A stretch of 64,000 bases of DNA from Liquidambar formosana (GCA_039720395.1 CM077828.1:28764069-28828068), one strand, 5' to 3'; positions 1 to 11,527 are shown, numbered from the stretch's first letter. Numbers and translations: made by a program. Notes: a model not told the origin generated them from the letters alone.

Positions 1-264
1 AAAAACCTACCACCCTCACCACCAAGGCTTCCAATCATTGGAAACCTCCACGAACTAGGCTTATACCCACACCGATCACTCCGATTTTTATCTCAATGCC
101 ATGGCCCAGTCATGCTCCTTCACTTTGGCAGCGTGCCAATACTCATTGTCTCATCCGCAGACGCTGCACGTGAGATAATGAAAAAGCATGATCTAATCTT
201 CTCGAACAGACCCAAGTTAAGTGATAACATTGGCAGGAAACTAATATGCAAACCAAACTCTTAG
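1..264 (+). pseudogene. CYP71-type cytochrome P450 N-terminal fragment
   Basis: Frame 1 is open from the window edge to a TAG at 262-264. It encodes a proline-rich hinge ([17 protein letters not shown], codons 4-20), then PHRSLRFL, a [15 protein letters not shown] stretch and FSNRPKLS. This is the order seen just after the membrane anchor in CYP71 enzymes. The anchor lies left of the window. After about codon 72 the match fades, and the frame stops before the WRQ motif of the C-helix; no later P450 exon follows on this strand. It differs clearly from the eight minus-strand copies (for example [12 protein letters not shown] against NLHQLGKLPHRS), so it comes from another CYP71 lineage and points the opposite way. 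A truncated pseudogene is the simplest reading; an unusual exon break cannot be excluded. Confidence 0.7.
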
Positions 265-1263
265 ATACTGCTTCAAAAAAAAATGTATTCTAACTGAAAT
301 TTTGGGAAGAAAAAATGCATTTAATTGACAGTGCAGAAAAATCTGAACAATCAATCCCATAAGCATATTTCTGTCTCCTGATATCCTATCCTAACCAAAG
401 AATGATATAAAATGTCTGGATTTCCCAAAGCTACATGATTACGTGCATAAAACCATTAGAAATCAATATCACATATTATATAGGTTTTAAAACCTACATT
501 ATCTAATTCCAAGAAGCAGTAGGCATGAAGCCTAGTCTGTTATTAAGAAAGCTAACCCACACCAAATTCAAATCAAATACGGAACACCCAACTGTCCAGA
601 ATTGACAATAAAAGTCCTATTTTATAGGCAATATCTTCACATCCTAGGATAATTTCAGAAGAGCAGGTTTCAGGATTCATATTCAAGAGGATTTTGCAAA
701 GGGTTCAAACTAGCTGCCAACGTGACACAAAACTCCTCCTTTATTCAGGTTTGGACAAGCAATCTAATAGAAAGGAACTGGAGTTGTAAACTTGTCTTTG
801 ATATTAAGATTTTATGTAGGTTACAGAATTCTAATTTTAAATAGTAAGAAACCATTTTGGTCAAAGACTTCACCTAGTTGCTCAATATTAGAGATATTCA
901 TCCTCACTTGAGTAATTTTTAAACAGTAAGAAGTGTTTAATTAAAAAATACCAGTAATAATTTATTTGCAGTGACCAGATGTTAGTTTGGTGGTTCATGG
1001 AGACCACAAACCAAACTCACAATCTACTAGGAGGCAAAAAAAAAAAAAAAAAAAAACTCACAATCTAAGAGAAGCAGTTTATGATAAGGCACAGTTGAAT
1101 ATCTGACCCAAGGTGAAGAGAGAGGTTAGAAGGTACTAAATGAATGTACCAGCACTAGATCTACGTTATCTTCTCTTAAGCTATATACGACAGGGCATGA
1201 ACTTGTCTAGGGTCTTAAGAATTTACATAGTGGCACATTTTAAAGTATTCATCAAATTAGTTA
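265..1263. other. Intergenic, no gene seen
   Basis: AT-rich DNA with no supported coding region on either strand. It has a poly-A run at about 1036-1056. No P450 exon continuing the fragment at 1-264 and no later exon of the carrier gene at 2823-3080 is recognisable here. Confidence 0.5.
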
Positions 1264-1587
1264 GAGCATCTCCAACCCAAGAAACCTATTTTGGTGAGCT
1301 AAAAGCTATTTTTAGCTCAAAAAGTGTAAAAATAGCTCTCTGCAGTAAAGTGGTTGCTCCAATGCAGCAAAAGTTATTTTTTAGCTCACCTAGTTTTTCT
1401 TCTTTCCAACTACCATTCCCCACATGGCCAAATAGCTCAGAGCTAAACTAATAGCCAAATTTGGCTTTCAGTTTAGCTCCGAGCTATTTTAGCTCACCAT
1501 TTAAATCTCCCATTGGAGAAGGCCCTTTAGAGCTAAAAGTCATTTATAGCTTTAGCTCACACTATAGCTCTCCCATTGGAGATGCTC
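1264..1587. mobile_element. PIF/Harbinger (Tourist-like) MITE, 324 bp
   Basis: Perfect 12-bp terminal inverted repeats, GAGCATCTCCAA at 1264-1275 and TTGGAGATGCTC at 1576-1587, flanked by a TTA target duplication (1261-1263 and 1588-1590). The interior is rich in repeated TTTAGCTC/GAGCTAAA words and encodes nothing. TTA target sites and this TIR type are typical of non-autonomous PIF/Harbinger elements. A related TIR occurs in the three MITEs at 42714, 50192 and 57650. Confidence 0.88.
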
Positions 1588-2822
1588 TTAAGTGCAACTC
1601 GGAAAGAAATCAGCATTCTTTAGGTTCTGGCCTTTTATTTGATAGGTAACATCGCTGAAGTGTATAATCAGATTTGACTATGAAGGAGGCACACACCCTT
1701 CACTGTCTCCAAAAGCTATGTCTGGCATCTTGATCAGCTTACGTTATCGCACAAAAGCCAACTTGAAGAGATGTGACCATCTCTACCAAAAAAATAAAAA
1801 TAAAAATAAAAAACAAAAAAACAAAGAGCTGTGTCTTTTGGGATTTTGTTTAGTGTACTAGAGGTCCCAGCAGTGTTCTTTCTACTTGTGTTCTGAGCAG
1901 TTTATAGGAGTTTTGATTAAGAATGGAACCCATGAGGAGACTGTGTTGTCTTTTTATGTGGTACCATTTTGTTTATATAAAAAGATGTCAAGACAAACTA
2001 CTCATTGGAAGTCCATGCACAAATCTTTCTAGCACCTGTATGATTGTACAGGCAGCTATGAAGTTTCCTTCTACAAAGCTGCTGCTTACAAATGCTCTTT
2101 AGACTGTCACTGAAGTTTCCATTTTGAGTTAAAATACCCTGCCTATATAAAGTTTCCATTTTGTTTGCATACCTTCCCATGGCCAATTGTAGACTTCTGT
2201 TGAAGCAATAAATAAATGGTCTCTCTCAATGCACCTTTAATGTTACCCTACTCCATCTTTAAGACTTTCTCATTTAAGTTGTGTTGGTGCATGTGTGCTT
2301 TCTCTGCAAGGAAAATTGGCTGACTTACTTCGCCAACAAGCAGCAAGCAACTGCCCAACAGTTATTACTTCTGGACCATGTCACCTACGCAGCTAACTAG
2401 GACCTAAGTTGATATACAAATGGATATTATCATGCCCATGTACAAATATATCTTGCTTGGAGGAAATTGAAGCTAATCACATCAGTTTCAATAAAAAAAA
2501 TTCCAGCCCAAGCAAAAAATTAAATATGCCATGGAAAGATTGTTAAGAAGTGCATTTGTTCTTCTTTGAGAGAGGAACAATATTGAACAATACAGCAAAA
2601 ATCTAGAAAGTTTACAAATTATCCAGGACACTACTACTAGTAGTAGCAGCAGTAATACTACTATTACCATCAAAATTTTCAGCTCAAAAGCATTAAGAAT
2701 TTCTTTAATGATATCCCAATTTGATTTTATGAATGAAATATAATTTTTTTAAAGGCAAAAAATAAAAAATTCAGCCTTAATCCAATAACAGCACTTAAGA
2801 TGGTAAGGCAAGAAAAAGTTAC
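1588..2822. other. Non-coding stretch downstream of the carrier exon
   Basis: No convincing coding sequence. If the carrier gene at 2823-3080 were complete, its next exons should lie here on the minus strand. I looked for the matrix-loop and second-repeat motifs of ADP/ATP carriers and did not find them. The exon ends at a consensus donor (CAG/GTAACT), so this DNA begins as an intron. Confidence 0.5.
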
Positions 2823-3080
2823 CTGAGTAGGGAAATATCGTATGACATTGACCTGGTTACCTCTCCAAAAGGACAACAGGCCTTCCTCTCTCAAGACCCT
2901 TCGAAAGCAATTACCAACACCCATATAAGGTCTCTTGAGTTGTCCCCTCTTTAGCATCTCTCCCAGATTTTGCAACAAAAGTTTCACTCTTTCAATAGGG
3001 GCCACTGCACTCTTTGATATTATTGCTGCCATCCCTCCCATAACAAAATCTACAGAGAATCTCTCTGTTTGCATCACCAT
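2823..3080 (-). CDS. ADP/ATP carrier-like protein (ER-ANT1 type), first coding exon only
   Basis: Encodes 86 residues from the ATG at 3080-3078. Visible motifs are a start of the form [12 protein letters not shown], the mitochondrial-carrier signature PIERVK at residues 28-33 after the first transmembrane helix, LLLQNLGEM, and a matrix segment with [20 protein letters not shown] ending in PTQ. [14 protein letters not shown] is characteristic of adenine nucleotide translocators. The short N-terminus without a transit extension resembles the plant ER-ANT1 form, which exchanges ATP and ADP across the ER membrane. A CAG/GTAACT donor follows PTQ at 2823/2822, and a CTGCAG/G acceptor lies 21 nt before the ATG at 3102/3101, implying a 5'UTR intron. 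A full carrier has about 300 residues with three such repeats; only the first is seen. The rest is beyond the window or lost. It may be a gene fragment. Confidence 0.72.
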
Positions 3081-3101
3081 CCCTGCTCTCTCTTTCCACT
3101 C

Positions 3102-4456
3102 CTGCAGAAGTAATCACAAACAAATTTATGGAAAGAAGCGAGAGCAATGCTAGATACTCATAGATAGGCCATTGCACAATGCTGGTTCCACTAAGAGTGG
3201 CCTTGGGAGGTGTGAGCTGGAAATGGTCCTAAAATTTGTTTTCTTAATACAAAACGGCCACTCTCAAGACTCAAATCTGCACCTTGTGCCTTGTAGAGTA
3301 TGTTAAGGCTATTTAATCCTCTTTTTGTGCATATTTTTCATCATGGTTTTCCAGTTATGTTTAAAGGGGTCAACAAAAACAATTGGTAGCCTTAGATGGC
3401 CAATGTAAAACTTATAGTCATACTTTAAGAACATGGATCTTAAACGGAAAATAGTCAAGGTGTTCCCCACTAACAACACGCTTGGCGAAAAATGATTTAT
3501 GTAGCCGACCCCACATAGTTGGGATTAAGGCTTTGTTGAGTTGAGTTGAGTTGAGTTGATTTTAAAGACATTAACAACCCGTAAATCAAATCAGGAAAAA
3601 AAAAATCCGATTTTCAGTCAAACGATTGCCTGGTGGAAATTAAGCCTTACCTGGTCGGATTTCTCCTTGCCATAGCGGTTTACGTAAGTCTAGACAGCAT
3701 GAAGCTGCAGGTTTGAGTCCTGAGAGTGACCACTTTGAACAAAAAACTAAAGGTTAGAACTTAGAACCATATCCAACAAACCCATCCCAGGAGCTTGCTT
3801 AGCGCACAGGACCAACGCTAGGTAATGTTCTTTTTATATGGGTTGGCAAGGAAGTATGTTGGTAGATATATTTCAACTAGGTGTTGAACAGATTGTGGAA
3901 ATGGGGCAGAGCTTGTAGACAGATGAGATAGTTAGGATTTAGGAACTCAGGATAAATAGTTAGTTTAACATATTGGCTGAATTGTGGGTTATTTGGAGAC
4001 AAAAAATGAGGTCTTTTTAGCCAAAAGTGCGTGGTTAAAAATCACAAAGTTTTAATTTTCCCATAAATTGGCCAGTTCTCTAAATAAAAAATAAAAAAGC
4101 AAACCAATCGCACTGGAAAGATGGAGATTAGTAAAATAGGAAGAAGGGATGATTAGGGGTCTGTAAAATTATTCGAAAATCTCTCTAGGAAGGGTGTGAG
4201 AACACCTTTGTTGGTTGGCTTGGTTTTGATTTCACTGATAGATAGGCCAAAGGATTCGGTTGGAGAGGATGTGCAAAAGCCATTTGCCCAGCAATGTACA
4301 AACAAAGCCCAGCTGATTTGAACCTTCCACCCCATTTGCCCAGCTGTTCATCTCAATTCAACACAACGCAAACCATCCTCCAAATCCAACCACAACAACA
4401 CAGCGAATATGGGGTGCAGCCAAAAAACGCATACACGGCATATATATATATATATT
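3102..4456. other. Probable 5'UTR intron or intergenic DNA of the carrier gene
   Basis: No open frame of note. If the GC-rich block at 5385-5520 is the first non-coding exon of the carrier gene, this stretch and the transposon at 4457-5156 form its 5'UTR intron on the minus strand. It contains the LINE/SINE-type tail described at 3490-3560 and a weak tRNA-like B-box word near 3706-3716. Confidence 0.4.
3490..3560 (+). mobile_element. 3' end of a LINE or SINE retrotransposon
   Basis: The sequence reads TGTAGCCGACCCCACATAG, then TTGGGATTAAGGCTTTG, then a (TTGAG)n tail to 3557. A near-identical GTAGCCGACCCCA...GGGATAAGGCTTTGTTG block followed by a short tandem repeat is the familiar 3' terminus of plant RTE-type LINEs and SINEs that use their machinery. 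No coding part is visible upstream, so this is a severely 5'-truncated or SINE-type insertion. Confidence 0.5.
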
Positions 4457-5156
4457 AGGGGTGTTCGTGGTTCGGTTTGGTTCGGTTTTAGGATAGATCT
4501 TAAACCAAACCATTATACTTCGATTTTTGTTTTCTCAAACCAAAACCAAACCATACTATATAAAAAACCAAACCAAACCAAACCATAAAATTTCGGTTTG
4601 GTTCGGTTCGGTTTCGGTTTTATCCTATCAAATAGCAACAAATAATTAAAAATAGAAAAATGACAAGCCAAACTCTAAATAAAAACATTTTTAATAAGAT
4701 CATTACATTAGCAACTAAAAAAAACATTAAATATTGTATCAAAATAGAAAAGAATTGACTTATGTCAATCCAAGTTCAAATCTCCAATCTAATACGTGTC
4801 AATATCTCACATAACAATAATAGTTAATTTAATACATACCAATCTAATAAAGAAAAAACATTAAGAAAATTACAATATATTACCTATTATGCCCTTATTA
4901 GAATAAAAATTTACAGAGTAAGTTTAATATGTAATATATAAAATTATATATATTTATATTACATTTTTTTCGGTTTTTTTGGTTTTTCGGTTTGGTTTGG
5001 TTTTTTAAACATGAAAACCAAAACCAAACCAATTTAATTCGGTTTTCTAAAATTAGAACCAAAACCAAACCTAAGGACAAAAAAACCAAACCAAACCGAC
5101 CGGTTTGGTTTGGTTCGGTTTGGTTTTCGGTTTTAACCTAAACCATGAACACCCCT
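4457..5156. mobile_element. hAT-like non-autonomous element, 700 bp, with GGTTTGGTTCGG arrays
   Basis: The ends are inverted: AGGGGTGTTCGTGGTTCGG at 4457 and a mirrored AACC...CATGAACACCCCT ending at 5156. Both ends carry arrays of GGTTTGGTTCGG words that can fold on each other. The element sits in a (TA)n tract, so the target duplication cannot be read. The interior is AT-rich and non-coding. A degraded copy lies at about 58790-59640 at the right border of the P450 tandem array. The superfamily is inferred from the AGGGGTG-type terminus only. Confidence 0.65.
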
Positions 5157-5384
5157 AATATATATATATATATATATATGAATGTGAAGAAAAAAATAAT
5201 GAAAAACACACGTCCACTTCCTCTTATAGATCTAAAAGACTAAAATAATTTCTAATCTCCATATGTGGTGAGATAAGAACAAATAGAAGGGAAAAAAAAC
5301 ACAGATATGAAGCTTTGGAGAAAAGGGGAGAAAGAGTTAGAGGAAGAGTTGAAGCAACGAAACGAGAGAGACAGAGAGAGAACC

Positions 5385-5520
5385 TGTATCCGGCGGCAGC
5401 AGGCGAGATGTGGGTCCAAGTGTGGCGAACGTGAGAAGTGGCGGCGGTGGCAGGGAGGGTGAGAGGAGGGGAGGAGAGAGGATACGGAAGGGGAGCTCGC
5501 GGCCGACTGAAAGGCAACGG
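5385..5520 (-). promoter_or_regulatory. GC-rich block: candidate first exon/5'UTR of the carrier gene
   Basis: This is the most CpG-rich stretch of the left arm (GGCGGC, GCCGCC and CGCG words) in otherwise AT-rich DNA. On the minus strand it is a pyrimidine-rich leader ending in GGATACAG/GTTCTC, a plausible splice donor at about 5384, upstream of the acceptor at 3102. That arrangement fits a non-coding first exon of the carrier gene, transcribed leftward. Open frames here on both strands look like composition effects. Confidence 0.4.
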
Positions 5521-6921
5521 ATTGGCTGGCTGACGCTGACGAACGGTGGTGCGTACTTTTATTTGATTATTTATTTATTTTTCTGTTGCCCAGATAATCA
5601 CAAAGCAGTGTGTAATTTTACTTTATTTATATTTATATTTATATTTGCTACCTGCCAAATCCGTTTGATATTGAGCATTTTTTATTGGAATGAAATTTTT
5701 TAATTCTCGGCTTCTAAATTTTTTTTAAAAAAAAGAATCGTGGTACCATTGTTTTTGCTTTATCCGGTTATAATTTTTTACTACACAATGATTTATTTGA
5801 TAATGAGTAAAATTTAATCATATTAATTTTTTTTTTTTATCTTACAATTATCTCGGGAATCTCATAGTGAGAAAAACTCTATCACATTAAATTTCTTAAT
5901 TATCTGATCATTGACTTAAGTGTCATGTTGAAATATCAATTTTAGATGTAAATTTTTGAGAATATCGAATGTATTCGTACAGACACTAACAAAAAAAATA
6001 TCAATTTTAGATGTAAATTTTTTCGATAAAAATTCTACATGTAAATTGCCGCCCTTTCTAAATCATCCAATGTGATGGGCTAAAAAGCCTTCTATAGGGT
6101 GATGCAGAAAATATGTGGTGCACAAGTGGGCATCCACACCTTATCTCCTTTTGATTTTTAGGGACAACTACCCATCGGATGCTTCTTGTTAACAGTGCCT
6201 GGTTGACTTTTGATAAAAGGTTAATTCATTTGTTTGTCTTTCTTTCTTTCTTTATTTTATTTTATTTTATTTTATTTTTATTTTTTTCCACGTGAACACT
6301 AGAAATTATTTTTTCAAATATCAGTTTTTGGATTGGGTCCTGATTTCCTGATTTCCCGATTTCCCATCCTAAATCAACCTGCCCATTATGGCATTAACCC
6401 ATTGAATGATGATTCTGACCATTTTCTTCTCTATGGGGCCTTGGTGATTCACCATATTTGGAAGGGGTTAAGGTCCCCTCTACTCCACTTTCCTATATTA
6501 ATTTTCTCCATTCTGCATCAAGATGCTACCATCCGGCAGTGAAGGTGAATCAAGGATCATATCAATGACCCACCACCTCGTAGGTTGCTCTTAATACATG
6601 GTGTATACACAAGAAGGAAAAAATTTAGCTCAACGAGCTTAACCTTTTTATTGTCTTTCCAAAACATGCTTATAATGGTTTTTGGACGGTCGAATTGAAA
6701 TCAATTAGTTCAACCGATTTAATTTTTTTGTACACCTGAAATAGGTCTCAATTTTCTTGCTACATTCACTTGTTTTGAGATTTTTTCATCATTCACTCTT
6801 TAATCTTATTCTAAAATGTTAAAAGGAAAAACAGAAATACATAGTGACGAGAGAAAACAAGAAAATTAAAGAAAAGATGCATCACATTTGACAGCACAAC
6901 CCAGGCTTCTTGACTAATGAA
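5521..6921. other. Intergenic DNA between carrier exon and P450 copy 1
   Basis: AT-rich with short T/A simple repeats (TTTAT repeats near 6250-6280). A 69-codon open frame at 6333-6542 has no recognisable domain. No gene is supported. Confidence 0.4.
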
Positions 6922-9042
6922 TCAAGGAGAGTGCAATGATGGTACAAGATGCAGAGGGATCCCCTTTTGCATAACCAGCCCAAAACTCTCACTCATGTCC
7001 AATTCCTTCCCAGTTGTTCGACCAGGCAAGTCCCAGTTGAACCAACACAAGAGGTTAGCAAGCACATATTTAGTTTCTAAGATCCCAAATGTCATCCCAG
7101 GGCAACGCCTTCGCCCAGCACCAAATGGGATGAATTGGAAGTCTTGGCCTTTGAAATCAACTCGGTTATTCTCAAATCTCTCTGGGAGAAACTCTTCTGG
7201 CCTGTCCCACAATTTGGGATCCCTTTGAATTGCCCATACATTGATGAAAACTCTTGTTTTTGGACGAATATTGTAACCTCCATAGTGTAACACTCACATT
7301 TGATACTCTAGGAATCAAGAAAGGAGCAGGAGTATATAGTCTCAGTGTCTCTTTGATGATACAATTTAAGTAGTCCATTTTATTGATATCAGCCTCATCA
7401 ATCTTTGATTTCTTTCTAGCCACTCTTCTTACCTCTTCTTGAGCTTTCTTCATCATAGTTGGATTTTTCACTAACTCCGCCATTGTCCATTCCATTGTTG
7501 CTGAAGCAGTATCAGTTCCTGCAATAAACATGTCCTGTAATTAAACAAAAAGTAATAGGCATTAGAATTGAGTGCATATATATTTGTAATGAAAGAAAAA
7601 GTAATAGGCATCAGAGGGCTAATTATCACGTAAACAACAAAGTCATACTTTGATACCATATTAAATTTCTAATTTAAAAGCTTGAACTAGTTTAACGAAA
7701 GGCCCAACAGATATATGAAATAATATCAAACCCAATATGCATGCTAAGGGGGTTGGGGGCAGGAAATTGGTATATCAAGTCATATCAAATCTAATATTTG
7801 GATGATGGGCGATGTGGGATATTATACTTTCCAACCATACGAGTGTCGATCAGTGTGCAAGAGTCTATATACCAGTAAGATTGCTTTGAGGTTGTCTTGA
7901 GTGAAATCAATGTCAAGCATGCCATCCTTCTCGAGACGCAGCAGGGTGTCCACGAAGTCCATCTTATCAGACTGGTCATCCTCCCTCTTTGAAATCTTAT
8001 GTTCATCGATCACCTGATCGAGGAAAGTGTGTAATCCTTGGCAAGTCTCCTTCAAATTTGCAGACAAGCCAGTAAGAGCATCCATCCATCCTATGGAGGG
8101 AAAGAAATCTTCAAAGCAAAAAGCTCCAAAAAGGTCCATTGCCCTCCTCGATAATTCTCCAAAACTTTTCTCCCCATCTTCTTCCCCAAATTTCCTACCA
8201 AAAACAGCTCTTGAAACTATGTTGTTCGAGGTACTAACTAGCATCTCACCAAGATCAGTAATTGAAGCTCCTTGGAGACACAAACAATGCGTCTTCTCGA
8301 TCAAATCTGCCACTTCTTCTTCCCTAATGAACTGAAATGATTGAACCCTTTTGAGGGTTAAAAGCTCAAGAACACAGATCTTCCTAGCTTGTCTCCAATT
8401 AATAGTCCCCATAGGGACAAAACGCTAGGTTTTTGCACCCATAGTAGAAAACATTTGCAGCCTTCGTTTGGATCCTATTTACGAAAGTTGTGTCATGGGT
8501 GTACATGATTTCTCTAGCTAATTCTACGAATGAAACCACGAGAGTTTGAGCATTACCCAACTGTAGGAGCATTAGAGGGCCAAACTTATTGGAGAGGGCT
8601 TGAAAGGAGCGGTGAGGGAGCGTGCATAGCTGGTGAAGATTGCCGATTAGTGGTAGCTTTGGTGGTGATGGAGGCAACATAAGTTTGTCACCTCTTGGGA
8701 GATTAAGCAAAAGTAGAATAGAGAAGAGGAAAAGAAGTGGTAGGAGAAAGGAAGTGAACAGAGTTGCTCTGTGTAGCTCTTGCCACAATTGTTGCAACAG
8801 TGTTAGTGCCTGTTTGGATGAGATTCTGGGAGGCCCAAAATCTCTTCTGATGGCCCATAATCACTTTTAAGAGTGTTTGGATAAAAAATGAGAAAAGTGA
8901 TTGTAAGCCCAAAAGAGATTTTGAGGACCAATTTGCTCAAGCTGCCTCCTCTCTGATTCTGATTCAGCTTCTGATTTAGCTTTCTGATTCTACTTCTGAT
9001 TCTACTCTAAAGCTATTCCAAACAGGCACTTAGTAGAGCCAT
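6922..9042 (-). pseudogene. CYP71: P450 copy 1 (CYP71 family), disrupted
   Basis: Exon 1 runs from 9042 to 7873 and exon 2 from 7534 to 6922, with splice sites CTG/GTATAT and TACAG/GACATG. The family landmarks are present: PPSPPKLPLIGN hinge, WRQARK, the I-helix AGTDTAS, KETLR, PERF and heme loop PFGAGRRRCPG with its cysteine. Three lesions are seen. A 224-bp MITE (8806-9029) lies between the ATG with codons 2-4 and the rest of exon 1. Four extra bases after GGGGACTAT at about 8408-8412 create TAA just before the WRQ codons. About two bases are missing at about 7279-7288, shifting frame before the NIRPKTR segment. It is the most diverged of the longer copies (for example IREEEVADLIEKTH). The promoter has one TATA-like box rather than the duplicated pair of later copies. 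Dead as a P450 gene. Confidence 0.9.
8806..9029. mobile_element. Harbinger-type MITE inside exon 1 of P450 copy 1
   Basis: Inverted termini GTGCCTGTTTGG at 8806 and CCAAACAGGCAC ending at 9029 enclose 224 bp. TTA is duplicated on both sides (8803-8805 and 9030-9032). The flanks on the minus strand read ATGGCTCTACTAA on one side and TAACACTGTTGCAACAA on the other. Taking out the element and one TTA gives the MALL-LQQL start found in the sister genes, so insertion into a formerly intact codon 4/5 is directly visible. The TIR differs from the GAGCATCTCCAA family at 1264. Confidence 0.92.
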
Positions 9043-9390
9043 ATTCCCTCTTCTAGCTTCTGCTACTACACATAGAAATAACAAAGCAGCTCTTCAATTA
9101 TATAATAGCAGCCTCAGCTTCAAAAGAATATATCACAATTGGGAAACTTTGTCTGGCTATGGGGTTGAAGAGAGTTGATCGGATCTTAGAATCTAATTCT
9201 TCTGTATCAATATTGTTTTTGTGTTTATGGGTTTTCTTTTTTTTTTTTTTTTTTTTTTGGCCAAACGGGGTGTCTCAAGCCATTAAACCCAAATTAATCC
9301 CTCTGTGATGCACAAACCACCTGAAAGTCCGTATATCTGATAGTGAGGGAACTAAGAGTGTTTGTGCTTAATTATAGGTAAGAAAATAGA

Positions 9391-9716
9391 AAAAGAAAAA
9401 TGCTAATGCTTTCCTTCACAAAAATATTAATAATAATCACCTTGCTTAATTTTCTTGTCGTGGCATCTGAAGGGTGAACCTCTTTAAAATGCATGGTGCG
9501 CCCACCACAACAATTCTATGGCATGCCATTTGTATTTTTATTTTTGAAAATCTTTTTGAGAAAAGAGATAAAGAAAAATGCCAATGCTTTCCTTCACAAA
9601 ATATTATTGATCATCGATCACCTTTTTTTTTTTTTTTTGTAGTGGCATCCGAGAGGTGAAGCTCTTTAAAATGGTGCGCCAACCATAACAATTCGATGGC
9701 ATGTCCATTTTTTTTT
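9391..9716. repeat. Two-copy tandem duplication, unit about 178 bp
   Basis: Copy one starts near 9391 and copy two near 9570. Shared words include AATGCTTTCCTTCACAAAA, GTGGCATC and CTCTTTAAAATG, followed by GGTGCGCC. The copies differ by substitutions and by a poly-T insertion at 9624-9640, so the duplication is not recent. Confidence 0.7.
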
Positions 9717-10379
9717 CTTTATTTGGCTATTGTCCTAAGGTGTCCAGATCAGCTCTTGACCCGACTGTTTTTGGGTCTTAACTTAAGGCCACAGCACATT
9801 TAAGGGCGTAATCAGTCGAAAAAATATGGATGGGTGGCTGACCCCTCGAGAGAACAAGAAGTAAAACCAAAACGAGCATCTTCTTGAAGCATGAGTGTTA
9901 GAATAAACTAATTAAGCTACATCTTAAGATAAATTGGCTTTTTTTTTTTTTGGGTAAATTACGTACATGAAACTCCTTTAAACTATTGGCCAGCGGCTAG
10001 TTTCATGACACCATCCTAAATTTTAAAAACTGAAATTACTTTTGAATTGTTAAATTATGGCACTTTGACGTCGTATGTGAATCTAAAGCAATGGTTTTTT
10101 TTTTTTGAGAAAAAATAAAAAACTGAAATGTTTTTTTCTCAATAAAGCAATGTTTTATAACATAATCATTAATAAAACAACTTATTTATCACGGAGTGGA
10201 TGTCACAATTGTGGCCACCTCATGTCCCATTTTCAGGGCATGGACATGGTCACCTACGTACAAGCAACTCACTTTCCAATTTCCATTATATATGATAAAT
10301 AACAGTAAAAATATTAATTAATTATAATAGTCACCATTATTGAAATAATAGTAAAATCACTCTCGAGGGGAGAGATTTT

Positions 10380-10415
<36 letters not shown>

Positions 10416-11527
10416 GTAATAATATTTTGTTTAGCTATTGTTTTTTCCTTCTCCTTTTCAATTTTATTTTTTATTTTTTATTTTTGACTAATTGATAACA
10501 TTACTAAATTGTAGTAATAATAAAATGTCACATACAATAAAGACACCAACAAACATATTTTTACAGTGGCCTCTCCCTCATCCCTCCTCCTATGAGCTCT
10601 CTCGTTTTATAGCTATTTTGGACCTAAAATTCAAGTAATACACAGCATCACCATATTTATAGCATCGATCGAGTTCATTACATTGGAATAAATTCAACTG
10701 AAACTATGTTAAAATGGGCTCATACGCCGATCAATTTTAACATATTTTTTAGTTAAATCTTTACCAATGGGATTAACTCTGTGTCAAATGTGATGACTTG
10801 GCCTTGCCTATGATTAAATGTCTGAAATAATTAAAATAATGAGAGAGCTCACGAGAGAAGAATGAGGGCATCCTAATTGTAGTTGAACTCTTTTTTATTT
10901 AACTTTGGACCGACTTCGAGAAAAAAATCAAAAACAAAAGTAAACAAAGGATGAGCTTGCAGGTGAATTATGCGTTGTGTGGGACTAGCCTAGATTCAAA
11001 CCTCAATGGGAGTAGGCTTGGATACCCACATCTGCTGAAAAAAATAATAATAATTATTAATAAAAAAGGAGATTGATGATCTAAGATTTTATCTTGTAGT
11101 TTAATTCATGATTTGTTGTTTCTCAACTGCCATTGTTATAAGCAAACATATTTAATACTAATACTTAATATATTACTTTGCTATGATTGATAATTTAATT
11201 TATATGCTAATGATTCTTGATATTATAATCCATTCCCATTTTAAAAACATTGACCATGTTTTGCACGAGGTCCTAGTTCCTGTCAAGGATTAATCATTTG
11301 GTCTACATGCACTAGCTTCACAATTTACCACGAAAATTAGGAATAAAAGAATTTAATTAGCTACGTATTATTTTATGTTGCCAGTCGATCTCAATATCTT
11401 CCCTTTTCCTAAATAAAATAATAATAATTTAATTCTGAAAAAAAAAAAAAAAAAAACCTACAATTTGTTGCACCAATAAATTAAGGTGTTGGCGCTTAGG
11501 TAATCTACATAATGTTCTGTGCCAATG

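Noticed and set aside
2740..2770. FAFK peptide in frame just after the carrier exon, resembling the next carrier residues
   Set aside because: It lies beyond a consensus splice donor, no acceptor gives the right frame, and the peptide ends at once; likely chance in A/T-rich DNA.
3685..3730. tRNA-like B-box word GGTTTGAGTCC, considered as a tRNA gene or SINE
   Set aside because: No acceptor stem or anticodon arm can be built around it and no matching A box at the right distance; at most a decayed SINE.
5224..5517. 97-codon minus-strand frame rich in P, S and L
   Set aside because: Lies in the GC-rich pyrimidine block; better read as an untranslated leader than as a protein.
6333..6542. 69-codon frame with HHIWKGL, considered as a LINE remnant
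   Set aside because: Too short and without the zinc-binding or RNase H pattern; not supported.
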